Of a DNA stretch of 64,000 nt, positions 50,128 to 62,384 are shown in pieces. The notes beneath the pieces were generated by a model. The model did not search any database. It saw only the letters and a list, made by a program, of their open reading frames with translations, and was not told where the DNA came from. Made by a program: the position numbers and the translations under genes. The DNA comes from Craterostigma plantagineum (Eukaryota; Streptophyta; Magnoliopsida; Lamiales; Linderniaceae). The stretch is taken from assembly GCA_027422505.1 (NCBI GenBank), contig JAPQWV010000018.1, forward strand, positions 17,688,001-17,752,000, written 5' to 3'. Numbering within the stretch: the first letter of the stretch is position 1; each line of letters opens with the position of its first letter.

Positions 50128-50388
50128 TCAATCAGTAGCCGAAGGAGACAGCTGAGCTGCCACGTAGTCTAACAAACCTTCGCCGGCGGCGTCCGAAGGC
50201 GGCGACGTACGGCCGAAGACAACCACGGCGAGGAGAAAGACGGCCGTTGACAAGAGAAGCGGCCAGAAGTAGTTTATTATGTCGAGCAAGCTTGGGACTA
50301 TGTAAAAAACAGAGAAGATCGTAAGGCTGAAAATTATGGTAATAAGAATTTGTGATTTGAACTTGATTAGCTTCTCTTGGATTTCCAT
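50128..50388 (-). CDS. Small two-helix membrane protein of unknown function, 86 aa
   Basis: I do not recognise this family. The frame opens MEIQEKLIKFKSQ, with two hydrophobic segments ILITIIFSLTIFSVFYIVPS (about 14-33) and FWPLLLSTAVFLLAVVVFG (about 41-60). It ends with a polar tail, TSPPSDAAGEGLLDYVAAQL. Single exon. The basic N-terminus and polar C-terminus fit a hairpin with both ends in the cytosol. Codon use and the GC rise in the C-terminal part look coding. Small plant proteins of this layout are common and mostly uncharacterised. Confidence 0.6.
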   Translation of the reverse strand: MEIQEKLIKFKSQILITIIFSLTIFSVFYIVPSLLDIINYFWPLLLSTAVFLLAVVVFGRTSPPSDAAGEGLLDYVAAQLSPSATD

Positions 50389-50714
50389 GGACAGAAGTTG
50401 GAGAAAGATTCTCTTCTGAGATTGGAGGAAAAACGCTGGGTAAAGGTTTTCTGATGTGTCTGTGAATGGGTCGGAATATTACTTCTCTATATGTTGGTTG
50501 GCTTTTAGTTGTTTGGAAATTATTCGAGAATAATTATTAAATTCACTTTTCCAAAATGCCCATTTACTCGCAAATCGCAATGTTGATTTGATCTATCCAT
50601 TTTCAAAGTATAGCTAATATGTCGTATTCATCTGCCTAAATACTCTTGCACCTTTATCCTAGTCAACGAGAGATGATACCTCTTTGACCCTTTTTAGATC
50701 CGAGATAAGGCTCG
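50389..50714. other. Promoter side of the small membrane protein gene
   Basis: About 325 bp of AT-rich sequence up to the MULE duplication. No feature is seen. Confidence 0.45.
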
Positions 50715-50723
50715 TTTATAATT
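50715..50723. repeat. MULE target-site duplication, left (TTTATAATT)
   Basis: Nine bases identical to 53768-53776, at the exact outer edge of both GGG-starting ends. Confidence 0.82.
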
Positions 50724-51269
50724 GGGACGTTTCCAAATCAGCCCCATCTTAACTTTGCTTTGAGTTCAAGTACTCTTCAGATTAAATATAGTTTTAAGGA
50801 CCAACTCTAAATAAAATTCAATGTAAAGAACATAAACTATGATTTGACGAAAATGCCCCTTTAGTTGTTATATAAAGAGGTATGTATCACTATTATTATG
50901 TTACGAGATGTTATTCAAATGGTATCAATCGAAAAAACTACTTCAACGATCGATTTGTCGTAAATTTTCGAGCATACTGGGCACAAAATCAAGTTTGATG
51001 TGTACTCGACGATCTCAATGATATTTACGTCGTCAGATTTAAGATCTGTGAGGAATAATTTCTAGAAATTCATTTACGCAAATTAGATAAATCGAACATG
51101 TTTTTGGTCGAAACTAAAGCTAATATGCATAAATTCGAGAGACCCATAGCTCGGAAATTACGTCGCGCCTTAGTGGTCCCTCAATCGTTCGTCCATCAAG
51201 ATTAACGAAATGAAAGTGAAATCGCCAGAAAAATATTTTAAATGAGTGTTCGTTATGTGGTATCAGAAA

Positions 51270-51690
51270 GGCGTAAGTGGTATAATTTCCATAAGGTTCG
51301 GTACAATAGTGGCGTAAAGTGATATAGTTACGATAAGAAGCGTTACTCGAACTGGTACGAAATATTATTCTAATTTGGTATTAATTTTATATAATGAGTA
51401 CTAAAACAGAGTAAAATGGTATAATAAAAGCGTAAAGTGGTATAGCAACGATAAGAAGCATTACTCACTCGAACTGGTACGATATATTGGTACGATATAT
51501 TACTTATTCGCATTTGGTATTAATTTTATAAAATGTGGTACAAAAATATTGTCAAGTGGTATAATAGAGGCGTAAAGTGGTATAGCAACGATAACTATTA
51601 CTTATTCTCATTTGGTATTAATTTTATAAGACGTGGTACTAAAACAGAGTAAAGTGGTATAATAGAGGCGTAAACTGGTATAGTAAGTCA
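51270..51690. repeat. GGTATA-rich repeat array, first block in MULE 2
   Basis: Units of roughly 80-130 bp carry GGCGTAAAGTGGTATAGCAA, CGATAAGAAGCATTACTC, CATTTGGTATTAATTTTATA and GTACTAAAACAGAGTAAA. Three to four irregular copies. Confidence 0.65.
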
Positions 51691-52289
51691 TGCTGTTTTG
51701 GGCGGAAAAGCTGAATCTCAATATTATTTTGGGCGGGAACTTTTATGTAGTATATTTCATGTAATAATGTGGTACCGGAAATGCAAGATGTGTTAGAGAT
51801 TACGGTTTACGCGCTAGGGTTTCCAGTTTTATGTTTTTAGATTACCAGGTCTTATGGTAAACGTTTTCGGGGTTACGATAAAGGGTTTATTATCGTAAGA
51901 TTTGTTATATTATTGACGTATAATGTTGGTTAGGATACATTTGTTATAATTCGTAATGATAAATATAAATGTGATGTAAATATAGTTGTCTACGATTTGC
52001 ATTGGTGTACATTTTACATGATCAAAACCTCATTACTTGACTAGTTACATCTTATTTGCATACGTGACAAAATCAAGGAACTCGGTAGTTTAAATACATC
52101 AAATCTAATATTTCCATGATTTTCATTCTTCTAAAACCGAAAAACCAACTTTTATTTACGAAATTATTCGAACCATAAATATGGTACAGATAATATATTA
52201 TCTAGTATTATTTCGTAATGTATTGTTACCAGATAGTATAAATGGTTACCAAAATATTACTAATTGGTATAATCTACATGTGATGTGGT

Positions 52290-53130
52290 ATCGTATAAAG
52301 ATGGAGAGATCATATTCACTGACGACCCATGAAGCTTCTGGAATGTTCTTATTTTTTTTGTTATGAATGGAGTATAAATTGGTACCAAACTATGCTTAAG
52401 TGGTATAATTTACATGTGATGTAGTATTTTATAAAGATGGAGACGGTAATAGGCCCATGAAGCTTCTGAAATGTTCTTATTTTTGTTATGAATGGAGTAT
52501 AAATTGGTAAGAAAATGCACTGAAGTGGTATGTGGTATTGTATAAAGATGGAGATGGTTCGACTGCCCTTGAAGCTTCTCGAATGTTCCTATTTTCTGTT
52601 ACAAGTGGAGTATAAATTGGTACCAGACTATACTTAAGTGGTATAATTTACATGTGATGTGATATTTTATGGAGACGGTAATAAGCCCATGGAGCTTCTG
52701 GAATGTTCTTTATTTTTTGTTACGAGTGGAGTATTAAACTGGTACCAAACTATACTTAGGTGGTATAATTTACCTGTGATGTGGTATTGTATGAAGATGG
52801 AGACGATAATAGGTCCATGAAGCTTTTGGAATGTTCATATTTTCTGTTACGAGTGGAGTATAAATTGGTACCAGACTATACTTAAGTGGTATAATTTACA
52901 TGTGATGTGGTATTTTATAAATATGGAGACGGTAATAGGCCCATGAAGCTTCTGGATATTTTTTGTTACGAGTGGAGTATAAATTGGTACCAAACTATAC
53001 TTAAGTGTTATAATATACATGTGATGTGGTATTGCATAAAGGGACACAGTTTGACGGTCCATGAAGCTTCTGGAATGCTTATTTTTTGTTACGAATGGAG
53101 TGTAAATTGATACCAAATTATAGTTAAGTG
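52290..53130. repeat. Minisatellite of about 122-bp units, seven copies
   Basis: Each unit contains CATGAAGCTTCTGGAATGTT, CTTATTTTTTGTTACGA, GTGGAGTATAAATTGGTACC, AAACTATACTTAAGTGGTAT, AATTTACATGTGATGTGGTA and AAGATGGAGACGG. Copies differ by small indels and substitutions; the sixth has a deletion in the GGAATGTTC region. Confidence 0.85.
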
Positions 53131-53767
53131 GTATAGTTTATGCCTGCTGGACGCCGTTCACTCGATTCACCGACTTTCTTCTTCCCAGCAACTTTCTTCT
53201 CCTTCTTCCGGCAATTTCTCGGCGATCGACACCGTTCTTCTTCCCAGCAACTTTCTTCTTCCCAGCAACCTTCTTCTGGCCACTTTCTTGGCGATCGATG
53301 AGGTTCTTCTTCGGAGTCATCGTAAGATTCGTCGATGAAGTGACAAAATTGGTCGTGTTTCGTCGATTAAGGGTTCAAATCAGTAGAAAATTCTTCGGAT
53401 TTTTTCAATGAAGGTTGGAAAGCTAATTTTAGGGTCTTGATTAAGGGTTCAAATCGGTAGATATTACTTATTCTCATAACTCATTTGATATTAGTTTTAG
53501 AAGATGTGGTAGTAGAATGGAGTAAAGTGGTACATTTGGTATCTAATATTATTAGATGCGGTACCAGTTCGCGATGAAGTGATAGCGAATAAACATTTTA
53601 GTGTTTTGGGCGGCAAGCTGAATAACAAGGGCAAAAAAGTCTTTTAGCAGCATTTGGGGCCTGAACTCTAATGAAAACTTACATTGGGTCCTTCACTTTA
53701 ACTCAAACATGAATGGGGCCTGATTTCTAACTGAAATTGTTAATGGGGCCCGAAATTTAAATAGCCC

Positions 53768-53776
53768 TTTATAATT
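53768..53776. repeat. MULE target-site duplication, right (TTTATAATT)
   Basis: This is identical to 50715-50723. Confidence 0.82.
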
Positions 53777-55167
53777 TGCATAGAAACCCCGGTTTATCTA
53801 ATCATACGCTCTTTATCATTTACAGCCCCTAATTGGGTGTTAGGATGCTAGATTTTAAACACCACACGGGGTACAGTCTAAGTTTAGCACATCATAAGTG
53901 AGTTTCCTGCAATTTAAGAAGTACTAGTACCGTCTGCACATTCAATGCATGTGCAATAACATATATGTAGAAAATGTGTTCCTATATTTAATCAATTCAT
54001 TAAAAATTCCTTTAAATTTATGTGTAGTAAAAATATATTTTTTTATTATTACACTAATAATAGATAGTGGGTGATTATTAACTTAAGTGTTTTTTAATAA
54101 TTATTAATTGACAAAAATTATGATTGGCTAATTGATATACCAAATCACGGCAATTTTTAGAACCGCCTAACAATTAATATAAGAGTATAGATAGGGTAAC
54201 AAATTGAATATCAGTATAACCACGTGGAGCTGGGGGTATAACGCAATTTACCCTACATATCAAATTTCGTAGAAATGATTTAGGTTGCATTTGGTATTCA
54301 GAATCCATTTGTGGAAAACACTACGAAATTTTAACTGAGCACATCAAACGAATACTACAATACGCTTTATGTCAAACGCACCTTCATGACCTTGATCTTG
54401 TCCTCACGCCCAATTCACTTAATAGGACCCCAATTCGCCATTGGGCCAATAAATGCGAACAGTATGGGCTTTCCTATGTTGGGCCAAGCCCATACGGTTG
54501 GCCCATTTACTATCATCAGTCAACGGTAACTGAATTTTAGCACGGACGGCAAATTCAAACGGCAGGGTGAACATCGACCGTTCATTTGCGGCAAACTTTC
54601 TTCTAAATGCGATCTCCACCGTCCACACCACAGTGCTTACTAATATTCGGACAGAATCCACTTGCTGGATCCGACACGGTATTAAACTGGAATTGAATTC
54701 CGAATTTGACGTCCGCGGGATATGTACGTAGAGCTCCTACGTTTCGTCGTAAATAGTTTCTGAAGGGGGGAAATATTAGAGAGAGAGAGAAGTTTTGCAG
54801 GGTTTGTACACTCTGGAATTTTCAGAGCTTAGGAGCTAAATTTGAATTGAGCTACCGTTCCTTTTTAATTTCTCTAAGCTGTGTGTGTCGGACTTCTGAT
54901 TTCTGTTGCTTGGATTGTTTTCGTGCAAACTTTTGTTCATAATCGTAACTTTGTTGTAACATTTCTGTGTAAAGCTAGGGTTTTTGTTGTTTTTTACCCC
55001 AATTTATAAATTGTAATCATATCTGCCTTTCTTCGTCTTGATTTTTTTTTTCTTGTCATTTGCATGGCTCATTCCGATGCAGGCTCTTCTTATGTAACCA
55101 TTCTGATTGATTAAAACTTGTTGTTATTTTGCAATGTTAGGTACTTGCGTTGTAAATATTTGTCATA
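53777..55167. other. Intergenic and leader of the DEK gene
   Basis: AT-rich to about 54250, then mixed. A GA-rich stretch at 54777-54792 and the sequence after it look like a leader. A leader intron ending GCAATGTTAG just before 55141 is plausible. The minus-strand frame 54419-54661 has no support. Confidence 0.45.
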
Positions 55168-58100
55168 ATGGTCGAAGAAGGTATAGTATCTGAGAAGTCC
55201 GTGGAAAATGGCATCACCGAGGTGAAGCTGGTGGAGGACAAAGCTGAGGGGGATGCAGATGAAAAATTGGAGCAGCATGATGGAGCCATCGAAGAGGAAG
55301 AAGGGAAAGGAGACAGCAATAAAAACGAAAGTCAAGAAACGGATCTAAAAGAAGAAGAGATTGTGAAAGATGAGGAAACGAAGGAGAATGGAGGGGAAGA
55401 AAAGGAAGTGAAAGAAGGTGAAAGCAGAGAAGAAACAGTGGAGTCAAAGGAAGATGTAGAGATGCAAGACGTCAAGGCTGAAGATGGAGACAAGGATGAA
55501 GCTAAGGGTGAGGATAAGGAGAAGAAGAGCGAAGAGAATGTCGATGAAGTAAAAGAAGTGGAAGAGAAGACAGAGCAGTCCGAGGAGGATGGAAAGACTG
55601 GTGAGGTGGATGGAGAGGCAGACGAATCTAAAACAGAGGAAATGGAGACAGACGACCCAAAACTCGATAGCTGTAATAATGAAGAGCCTAAAGGAGAAGA
55701 AGATAAGACAGAAGAGTTGAAAGAGGAGGAAGAAAGGATGGAAGAGCCGAAAGAAGGGAAAGGCTCCACAAAGCGCCCAAGATCAAAAAGTAGTGCTGGG
55801 AAAAAGGACAAGAACAAGGAAAAAGAAGATGAACCGGAGAAGGAAGAGAAGACATCCACTGAGAAAAAGAGAGACACTACAGCCTCTACAGAGAAAAAGG
55901 ACAAAGAGCCCAAAACCCCTACCACTCCAACCTCCTCTGCTAATCGCCCTGTACGTGAACGGAAATCCGTTGAAAGGCTTGTTGCTATCATTGAGCAGGA
56001 TAATGATAAGGAGTTCCAAGTTGAAAAGGTAACCGTGAGCTTTTGGTTGTGACAGTGTCGATTTGATCATTGCTGCTATACTTGACTAATATTTTGGAGA
56101 AGGAGCATACGGTTGTTGAGGTAATGACCGTTTCTCACTTTGATGTTTGTTTTGCAGGGTCGTGGAACTGCCCTGAAAGATATTCCACGTGGTATGAATC
56201 CCGACTTTTACAAACTTGTTTTGCTTGGTTCATACTCATTTTTGCCGTCATCCTTTCTCCTCCTTTATTCTGACTTTATTTTTACATCTTGTCTACCTCT
56301 TGAGCATGATCTACTAGTCTCTGGACTGTTGGTTGTTTAATTTCATAATCTTAAATGGTCCATGCTTAGTGCTTTTTGTGATTTAGTTCTAGAGTTATTA
56401 TTGACTTGTGCAACATGATGGTGATTCGAAACTACTTTTGGCATGTCTGTCGGGTGTTACACTTGCGCGTCTATCTGCAAGCGTTGTGCGTGAATTGTTT
56501 GGTTCTCTTTGATTCATTACATGCAAAATGGTTATCATCTTTTTCAGTTCGTTGCTTGCTGCTAATGCTTGTGATCCCTGTATTGAATTTCTTAACATTG
56601 CTTATTGAATGGCCTAAAGATTTATGATTGTACTTGAAGTTACGAGTTTATGATTATATGTATGGCAGTGGCATACAAGATGTCCAGAAAGAAGACTGAT
56701 GATAACTTAAAGCTGCTACATACTATACTTTTCGGAAGAAGAGGAAAGGTAAGGCTTCTGAAAATAGGTTTCTGTTCGAGGTCTTATTATATTGAGTTGG
56801 AAGATATTGATAAAATTACATTTCCAGGCTGCACTGGTCAAGAGCAACATTTTAAGATTCTCGGGATTTGTCTGGCATGGCAATGAGGTAAAAAAAACCT
56901 TGTTGATGGATCTAACTAGTTCAATTCGGCTCCTTTAGTTTGCCATATTTATAACTAACTGACCAAAATTTTCTTTATCAGGAGAAGCAAATAGCAAAAG
57001 TAAAGGAAAAACTGGACAAGTGTATTAAGGAGAAACTAGTCGATTTCTGTGACGTCTTTGACATACCTGTTTCAAAATCTAATTCAAAGAAGGTTTGTTG
57101 TGCTGTCTAACCATTTCTTTATGGAGCAGATACCATTTGTTGGATGCGACGAACTAAGATAGTCAAATCACCAAAAACAATTGACCTTCTATGTTACTTT
57201 GGAGGTTTTGTTATGAATTGCATTTGGTGTTTTCAGGAAGATATGGTTGAAAAACTGATAGAGTTTTTGCAAGAACCTCATGCAACAGTATCTGAGTTGC
57301 CTGATGAAAAGCAGCAGGTTCTTATCAAGTTGGCTTTTTGTATGATATTTTCCTTCCGCAATAGTGCATTTCTGACACCAGTTACTGTACATTAACTAAG
57401 GACAAAAAGAGAAAGAGGTCCAGCAATTCATCATCTGGTGGCGGTGTGTCATCAAAAGGTTCAGCTAAGGTGATTTTGTGTTTCCTTCTATATAATTTTT
57501 TGGTATCGTTAGTAAAATAGAATCTATATGCTGTACTATCTAGTTTTTGCCGGTTATGTAAGAAGATGTGGACCCCGAAAAGAGGCAACATCCCTTCGGC
57601 TCTAAGGAAGACGAATTGCTACTCTGACAACTGTTTGCTTATACTTTACCCTTTGCCGTTGACTTGGAAAGAATCCTTGAATTTTCTTGCTTGAATTATA
57701 GTCGCGGCCTTCTAATCCTCTTTTCAATTGGCGCATGAGAGAAAAATCTTTCTTATTGGTTGTTCGTAGTTTATAATATTAGCTCTTCTAACGAGTCTGC
57801 AGCTTTTCTATCTCCCCACATTTTTCTTTACAATATTTCACTCTAATGGTAATATGTTGTCTAGGATTGGAGTAAATAGTACTAGTAAAAATGGTGGAAC
57901 TTGGATCTGTGCGCCTTTTCTGAAAGTTTACAATGTGAAGTTATTTGAAAATACTAAGTTCTAGTGTACCATTTTGTTTACGCTATTTCAGATTAGGAAG
58001 AAAACTGAAACTACATCTAAAAAAGGAGGTAAAAGTACCCATCCTGAATCTGAAGATGAATCAGAACAAGAAAATGAGGAAGCTACTCATGGTTCCCCCA

Positions 58101-59383
58101 AAAATCAGCAGATGAAATGTCCCAAGGAGCTGAAAGTGAGAACAAAGGAAGTGAGTCTGAGAAGAATTCAGATGAAGACAAAGGGAAAAAGCGAGAAACT
58201 GTCAAGTCTTCTGACAAGAAAGGATCATCTGCGAAGAAGCAAACTTCCGAGAAAACTAAATCCAAGAAGGTTGCAGCCTCTAAGAAGACTACCCCTCTGC
58301 GTAAGAAGGCATCACTAAAATCACCACCAAGTAATCCGAAAAGCACTGATGCAAACCGCACAAAAAAGGCATCTACTACTAAGAATGAGGACTCAACCAA
58401 GAAGTCATCAACTTCAAAGAAGCCTGCATCAAATAGTAACACTGGTAAAGATTTTGGGTGCACATTTTTCTATTTCATCTTATGAATGTGAGGATTCACC
58501 AGTCACTATATGCATTCTTATATTGACACGGTGGACTACAGTTTGACATACTTATGCCATTATGCAGGAATGGAAGTTCTGAAATCTATGGAGGATCAAA
58601 AAGCGGCATCAAGGCCAAGCGATGAGGACTTGAAAAATGCAGTCTGTGAATTACTTAAAGAAGTTGACTTGAATACGGTTGGTCCCGGAGTTTCTCCGTT
58701 TATCTTTATATATAGCATGCTTGGCAAGCGGACCATTCAACATTCAGATACATTGGATGCATTTCGTGATCGAAAAATCTATACTAATGCAGAGTTCTCT
58801 TTCGGTTTTATGATTTTGTTAACCGTGCTACTAGGATTCAGTTCATTTAAGTTTGCAGTTCTTCAGTTTTAGCTATTTGGCTCTCTTCTGTTTTTAACAT
58901 AACCTATATGCTGCAATGTTGCAGGCTACCTTCACCGACATTCTGAAGATGCTTAGTAAGTTCCTTGTTGCATTCTTTCCTATAATTTCAGACTTGCTTG
59001 AGAATTAAATTATAGTTACGGTAGATATCGAGCTTATTTGCCGTTTCAACATTCAACTTTTGAAATGCGGCATATATCCAATATTATGCACATGTAAGCA
59101 GTTTTTCTTGCACACTGATCGATACAAAGTGCATATACACAGCAGAGATTTTTCCATTGTAGGAAGTTCAATTACTTCACATGTCTCACGTTTGTGTTCT
59201 GTGTCAGCCAAACGATTCGATACAGATCTGACCCCAAGCAAAGCGTCAATCAAGATCATGATTCAGGATGAGCTCACTAGAATTGCAGACGCTGAGGAAG
59301 CTGAGGATGACGAAGAAGACAGAGATGCTTCTGCTGCCGACAAGGACGAGACAGTAAATTCTAGCGCCATTGTTAAGGTCTGA
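55168..59383 (+). CDS. DEK-domain chromatin protein with a one-base frame break
   Basis: DEK proteins bind chromatin and introduce constrained DNA supercoils. Eleven exons: 55168-56028, 56158-56191, 56669-56748, 56828-56887, 56982-57092, 57237-57317, 57401-57469, 57992-58444, 58568-58677, 58925-58955, 59208-59383. The first exon is an acidic Glu/Lys/Asp-rich domain (about residues 1-250). The SAP/DEK core follows: PVRERKSVERLV, GRGTALKDIPRVAYKMSRKK, LKLLHTILFGRRGKAALVKS, RFSGFVWHGNE, EDMVEKLIEFLQEPHATVSE. A Lys/Ser-rich linker leads to the DEK_C domain: DEDLKNAVCELLKEVDLNTA, FTDILKMLTKRFDTDL, KIMIQDELTRIAD. In exon 8 the frame changes at the A-run 58100-58104: upstream reads GSPKNQQ, downstream ADEMSQGAESENKGSE. 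One missing base explains it; otherwise the model would be 688 residues. As written, DEK_C is lost. Confidence 0.88.
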
Positions 59384-59898
59384 CTCTTAGAATTTCCTAG
59401 TAGAAAAATGTGTACTGCTGTAACTTCATTCTCTAGCTGATTTCAGGCGATGTCTTTTACCCTTAAGAGTCTATTAACAGATACAGTGGTTGAAAGCTTT
59501 TGTGTAAGCCTTAAAATCGAAGTTTGTAGGTTCCCCATTACCCTTTAGTTTGTTTATTGGATTAATGGATATATGTTTATCGCTTCATGTCTTAGTCGAC
59601 TCTTGAAATTAATGAGACCAATGTTAAGATCGTGCATCGATAGTACTACAAAAAAGCAGTTAGAGGCTGCCCAGTTTCGAGCAGGTCAATCGACAAACGA
59701 CGAGGCGAAATACGACTCTAATTTTAGCAATTGCGATGGTATTGAGACTCAACACTAAAAAGCTACTGAAAAAATCGCATTCTTGCAAAGCAACACCGAG
59801 TCAGTTCCTTGCATAAAAAAGCTTCAGACACGAAAAAGAAAGCTTCAGACACGAAAAAGACGAATAATGCGTTCAGACATGCCAGGAATTGTGTATGC
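59384..59898. other. Tail-to-tail gap between DEK and GAR transformylase
   Basis: About 515 bp. It holds the DEK 3' region and a short tandem copy of GCTTCAGACACGAAAAAGA near 59820-59860. The small plus-strand frame 59573-59758 has no support. Confidence 0.5.
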
Positions 59899-61448
59899 TT
59901 AGTGGAGATCACTGGGATCTTCTTTACTCCTTATGAGGGGGACGCCGTCTTCCCTACATACGATCTGTTCTTCGCATAATGCTGCTGCTACTTCGACATA
60001 CAAACGATGCTCCTGGCATTAATTAACAGAACAAAGATGTAAGATTTGGGCAAGAATGAAAGAAGAGAGTTTATGTTCATCCACGGAAGAGCAGATATAT
60101 GCTTGATATGCAGTTCAAATGGACAAAACTTGTTTGAGGCCAAAAAATAAGAGGTCAAATAGATATGCTTTTTTTTTTTCAAACACCTCTTGTAATACTC
60201 TTGCAGCAAGGTCCTCGGGCGTGTCCTTGGCCAGAACGGGAACTACCTTTTGTGCAAGGATACGACCCGTGTCGAACTCCTCGTCAACATAGTGGATCGT
60301 AGGACCAGAAAATCTACATATAGTATGCAATTTATTAAAGAAAAAAGAGAACATTTTGGTAAGAAAGAAGTAAAACTGATGATGTATAAATATGAGAAGA
60401 GAAGATGGTGTTTGCTTGCTGTAACCTTGCGCCTGAGGCAATGACTGCTCGATGGACCTTCATACCATAATAACCTTTCCCGCCGAATGCTGGAAGTAGT
60501 GAGGGATGAATGTTGAGTATTGATTTCGGATAAGATTTGACCAACTCTACTGGGATAAGCTTTAGATAACCAGCTAAGAGAATGAAATCAACATCGTAGG
60601 ACCTGCACTTTAAGGCAATACGTAAACTGTAAAGTTGAGTTCATCTCTCTTTCTCTCTTGAAGAAGAGACAGATGAATGAGGAAAGGGCGAAGACTCTTC
60701 ACATTCTGACAAAGCTTTTAAGGAACACTATATCACAAGATTAAGATCAAGTTAGATGCTTTTCCTCTGACCTCAATGTGGCTACAAGATTTTCAGAAGA
60801 AAACGACTCTTGCTCGCCTCTCTTTCGAGGAAAAACAATGACAGGGATGCCCTTGCTTCGAGCAAATTCTGCACCTCCACAATCTGAAATGAATACAACG
60901 ATCAAATAAAAACAAAAAAGTCCTTAACTTGACGCAGAGAAGCGGTTAAAGGTGTAATAAATGCGAACACCCAAGACAAAATTCTATGAAAACGAGTGAT
61001 ACCAACTTTATTGGTGACTAACACGACGACATCTCCAAGAACAGCCCCACTAACCGTTGCCTCGTAAATGGACCTCAAATTAGAGCCTCCACCAGACACA
61101 AAAACTGCTAAATTTTTCCTCCTAATCTCTTTCATCGGCTTATGCTCTTCCACCTCAGAAACCCCTTTGAATCCTACTTCTACGAAGCTGTTTCTGCACT
61201 GATTCGTCTTGACGAGCAAAGCTTTCGAAGTAGAATAATTGTATTTTACCGAAACCCAGCACGGATAACGATAGGGTTTGTCAATGTGAGCTAAACCTTC
61301 TCTTATGAAGGTCCGCAGATGAAGTGGGTTCCTTCCGACGTTGATAGCACAAGCCCTGAAGATGTAGTGTATCTGTATAGCTTCAACTCAATCAACGTGC
61401 TAACAAAAAGTGTACCTTTGATGAATATGATGAAACTTGAGCTCCCAT
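59899..61448 (-). CDS. PUR3: Phosphoribosylglycinamide formyltransferase (GAR transformylase), plastid
   Basis: This enzyme transfers a formyl group from 10-formyl-THF to GAR in de novo purine synthesis, in plastids or mitochondria in plants. Six exons: 61448-61416 (MGAQVSSYSSK), 61372-61003, 60883-60772, 60602-60426, 60313-60187, 60012-59899, giving 933 nt, 310 residues. About 95 residues of presequence precede the PurN core, which opens NLAVFVSGGGSNLRSIYEA. The active-site blocks are present: VDFILLAGYLKLIPVELVKS, NIHPSLLPAFGGKG (Asn and His of the catalytic pair) and GPTIHYVDEEFDTGRILAQK (catalytic Asp). The end is EDGVPLIRSKEDPSDLH. The short first exon and its GT donor are needed because the second exon's frame has a stop just upstream. 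Intact. Confidence 0.93.
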
Positions 61449-61906
61449 GAATGTCCTGGAGGGCTCGAGCTTGGGTTGCGTTTCACGTTTAGAACAGGAG
61501 AATTCATAGATTCAACACGAGAGGAAGAACCCTGTAAGATCCCGGCCGTAATTGAAGCGGTTTCTTACGTGTATTTTGTCGAACGCCTTGCGAGCGTGCT
61601 AATAAGTATTATCTATGACATAAAATTGGATAGGATTGAAGAACAGAGAAGAAGAACTAGGAAGAAGATAGAAGAGCAAGGATTTAGAAGATCAGATGGA
61701 GAAGAACGATCATAGGTTGATCGGCGAGAGAGAGATAGAGACGACAGATTGATTGTAGAACTTAATTCGTTGCTTACCTTCGATATCACACTGTCACTGT
61801 GTTTAAATGCATAATGGATTAACTAAATAAGATATATAAGCAGATGGGCCAAGCCCAATAACTTTGGATCCTAACAAACCCTTTCACGAATTTGATGCCA
61901 GGCGAT
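61449..61906. other. Promoter/leader of GAR transformylase
   Basis: About 460 bp. A GA-rich tract (61619-61740 on the plus strand) would be CT-rich in the leftward transcript, as common in plant leaders. The plus-strand frame 61437-61715 is not supported. Confidence 0.45.
61899..61906. repeat. hAT MITE target-site duplication, left (CAGGCGAT)
   Basis: Eight bases identical to 62385-62392, at the outer edges of the TAGA...TCTA ends. Confidence 0.92.
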
Positions 61907-62384
61907 TAGAACTGTCAATGGCCGGGCCGGGGCGGGCTGGCCCGCCGCCCGCCAAAGCCCGCTGTTTGGCGGGGCGGGCTGGCCCACCATGTGGCGGGCC
62001 TTCAAAACTGAAGCCCAGCCCGCCCCGCCGGCCTTGATTTTTTTTTTTAAAATTTTTTTATTTAAACTTTTTAATTAACTAGGAATTATTTATATAATTA
62101 TGGTATTAAAATATACATTAATTATGTATTAATCATTCATTATTTAATTATAATATTTAAAACATTAATTATGTCTTAATTAATAAATGCATCATTAAAA
62201 ATCAATTAAATCATTAGTTATTTAAATAAATATATATTTAATGTATAAAATAAATTAATTAAAATAAATGACGGGCCGCCTAGCCCGCGGCCCGTCTTCT
62301 GGCGCCTTAAAAATCCCAGCTCAGTCCCCCATAGGCAGGGCAGGGCGGGCGGGCCCACGGGCCGCGGGCCATTTTGACAGTCTA
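61907..62384. mobile_element. hAT-type MITE with GC-rich fold-back ends
   Basis: 478 bp. The left end is TAGAACTGTCAATGGCCGGG; the complement of the right end is TAGACTGTCAAAATGGCCCG. The ends carry many GGCGGGC/GCCCGCC motifs on both strands and could pair as a long hairpin. The middle (62035-62270) is almost pure A/T. The 8-bp duplication CAGGCGAT identifies the hAT superfamily. No coding frame. Confidence 0.93.

Larger units (their letters stand above)
50724..53767. mobile_element. Second non-autonomous Mutator-like element, with tandem arrays
   Basis: 3044 bp bounded by TTTATAATT. The left end is GGGACGTTTCCAAATCAGCC; the complement of the right end is GGGCTATTTAAATTTCGGGC, followed on both sides by CCCAT and TTAAC-like blocks. 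The inverted ends are degenerate. Inside are at least two GGTATAAT-rich arrays (51270-51690 and 52290-53130) and a TTCTTCTTCCCAGCAAC-type short repeat (53170-53290). No transposase frame is visible. Confidence 0.75.

Noticed and set aside
52290..53130. Regular repeats considered as a CRISPR-like array
   Set aside because: Units of about 122 bp are contiguous with no unique spacers, and the genome is a plant's. It is a minisatellite.
54419..54661. Minus-strand frame of 80 codons
   Set aside because: No family resemblance, no conserved motif and no supporting gene structure.
55332..55991. Ser/Phe-rich minus-strand frame (219 codons) over the DEK acidic exon
   Set aside because: It is the mirror of GAA/GAG/AAG-rich codons; the plus strand carries the DEK protein.
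59573..59758. Plus-strand frame after the DEK stop
   Set aside because: Short, no domain, lies in the likely DEK 3' region. An additional DEK exon here is not needed because the DEK_C domain is complete.
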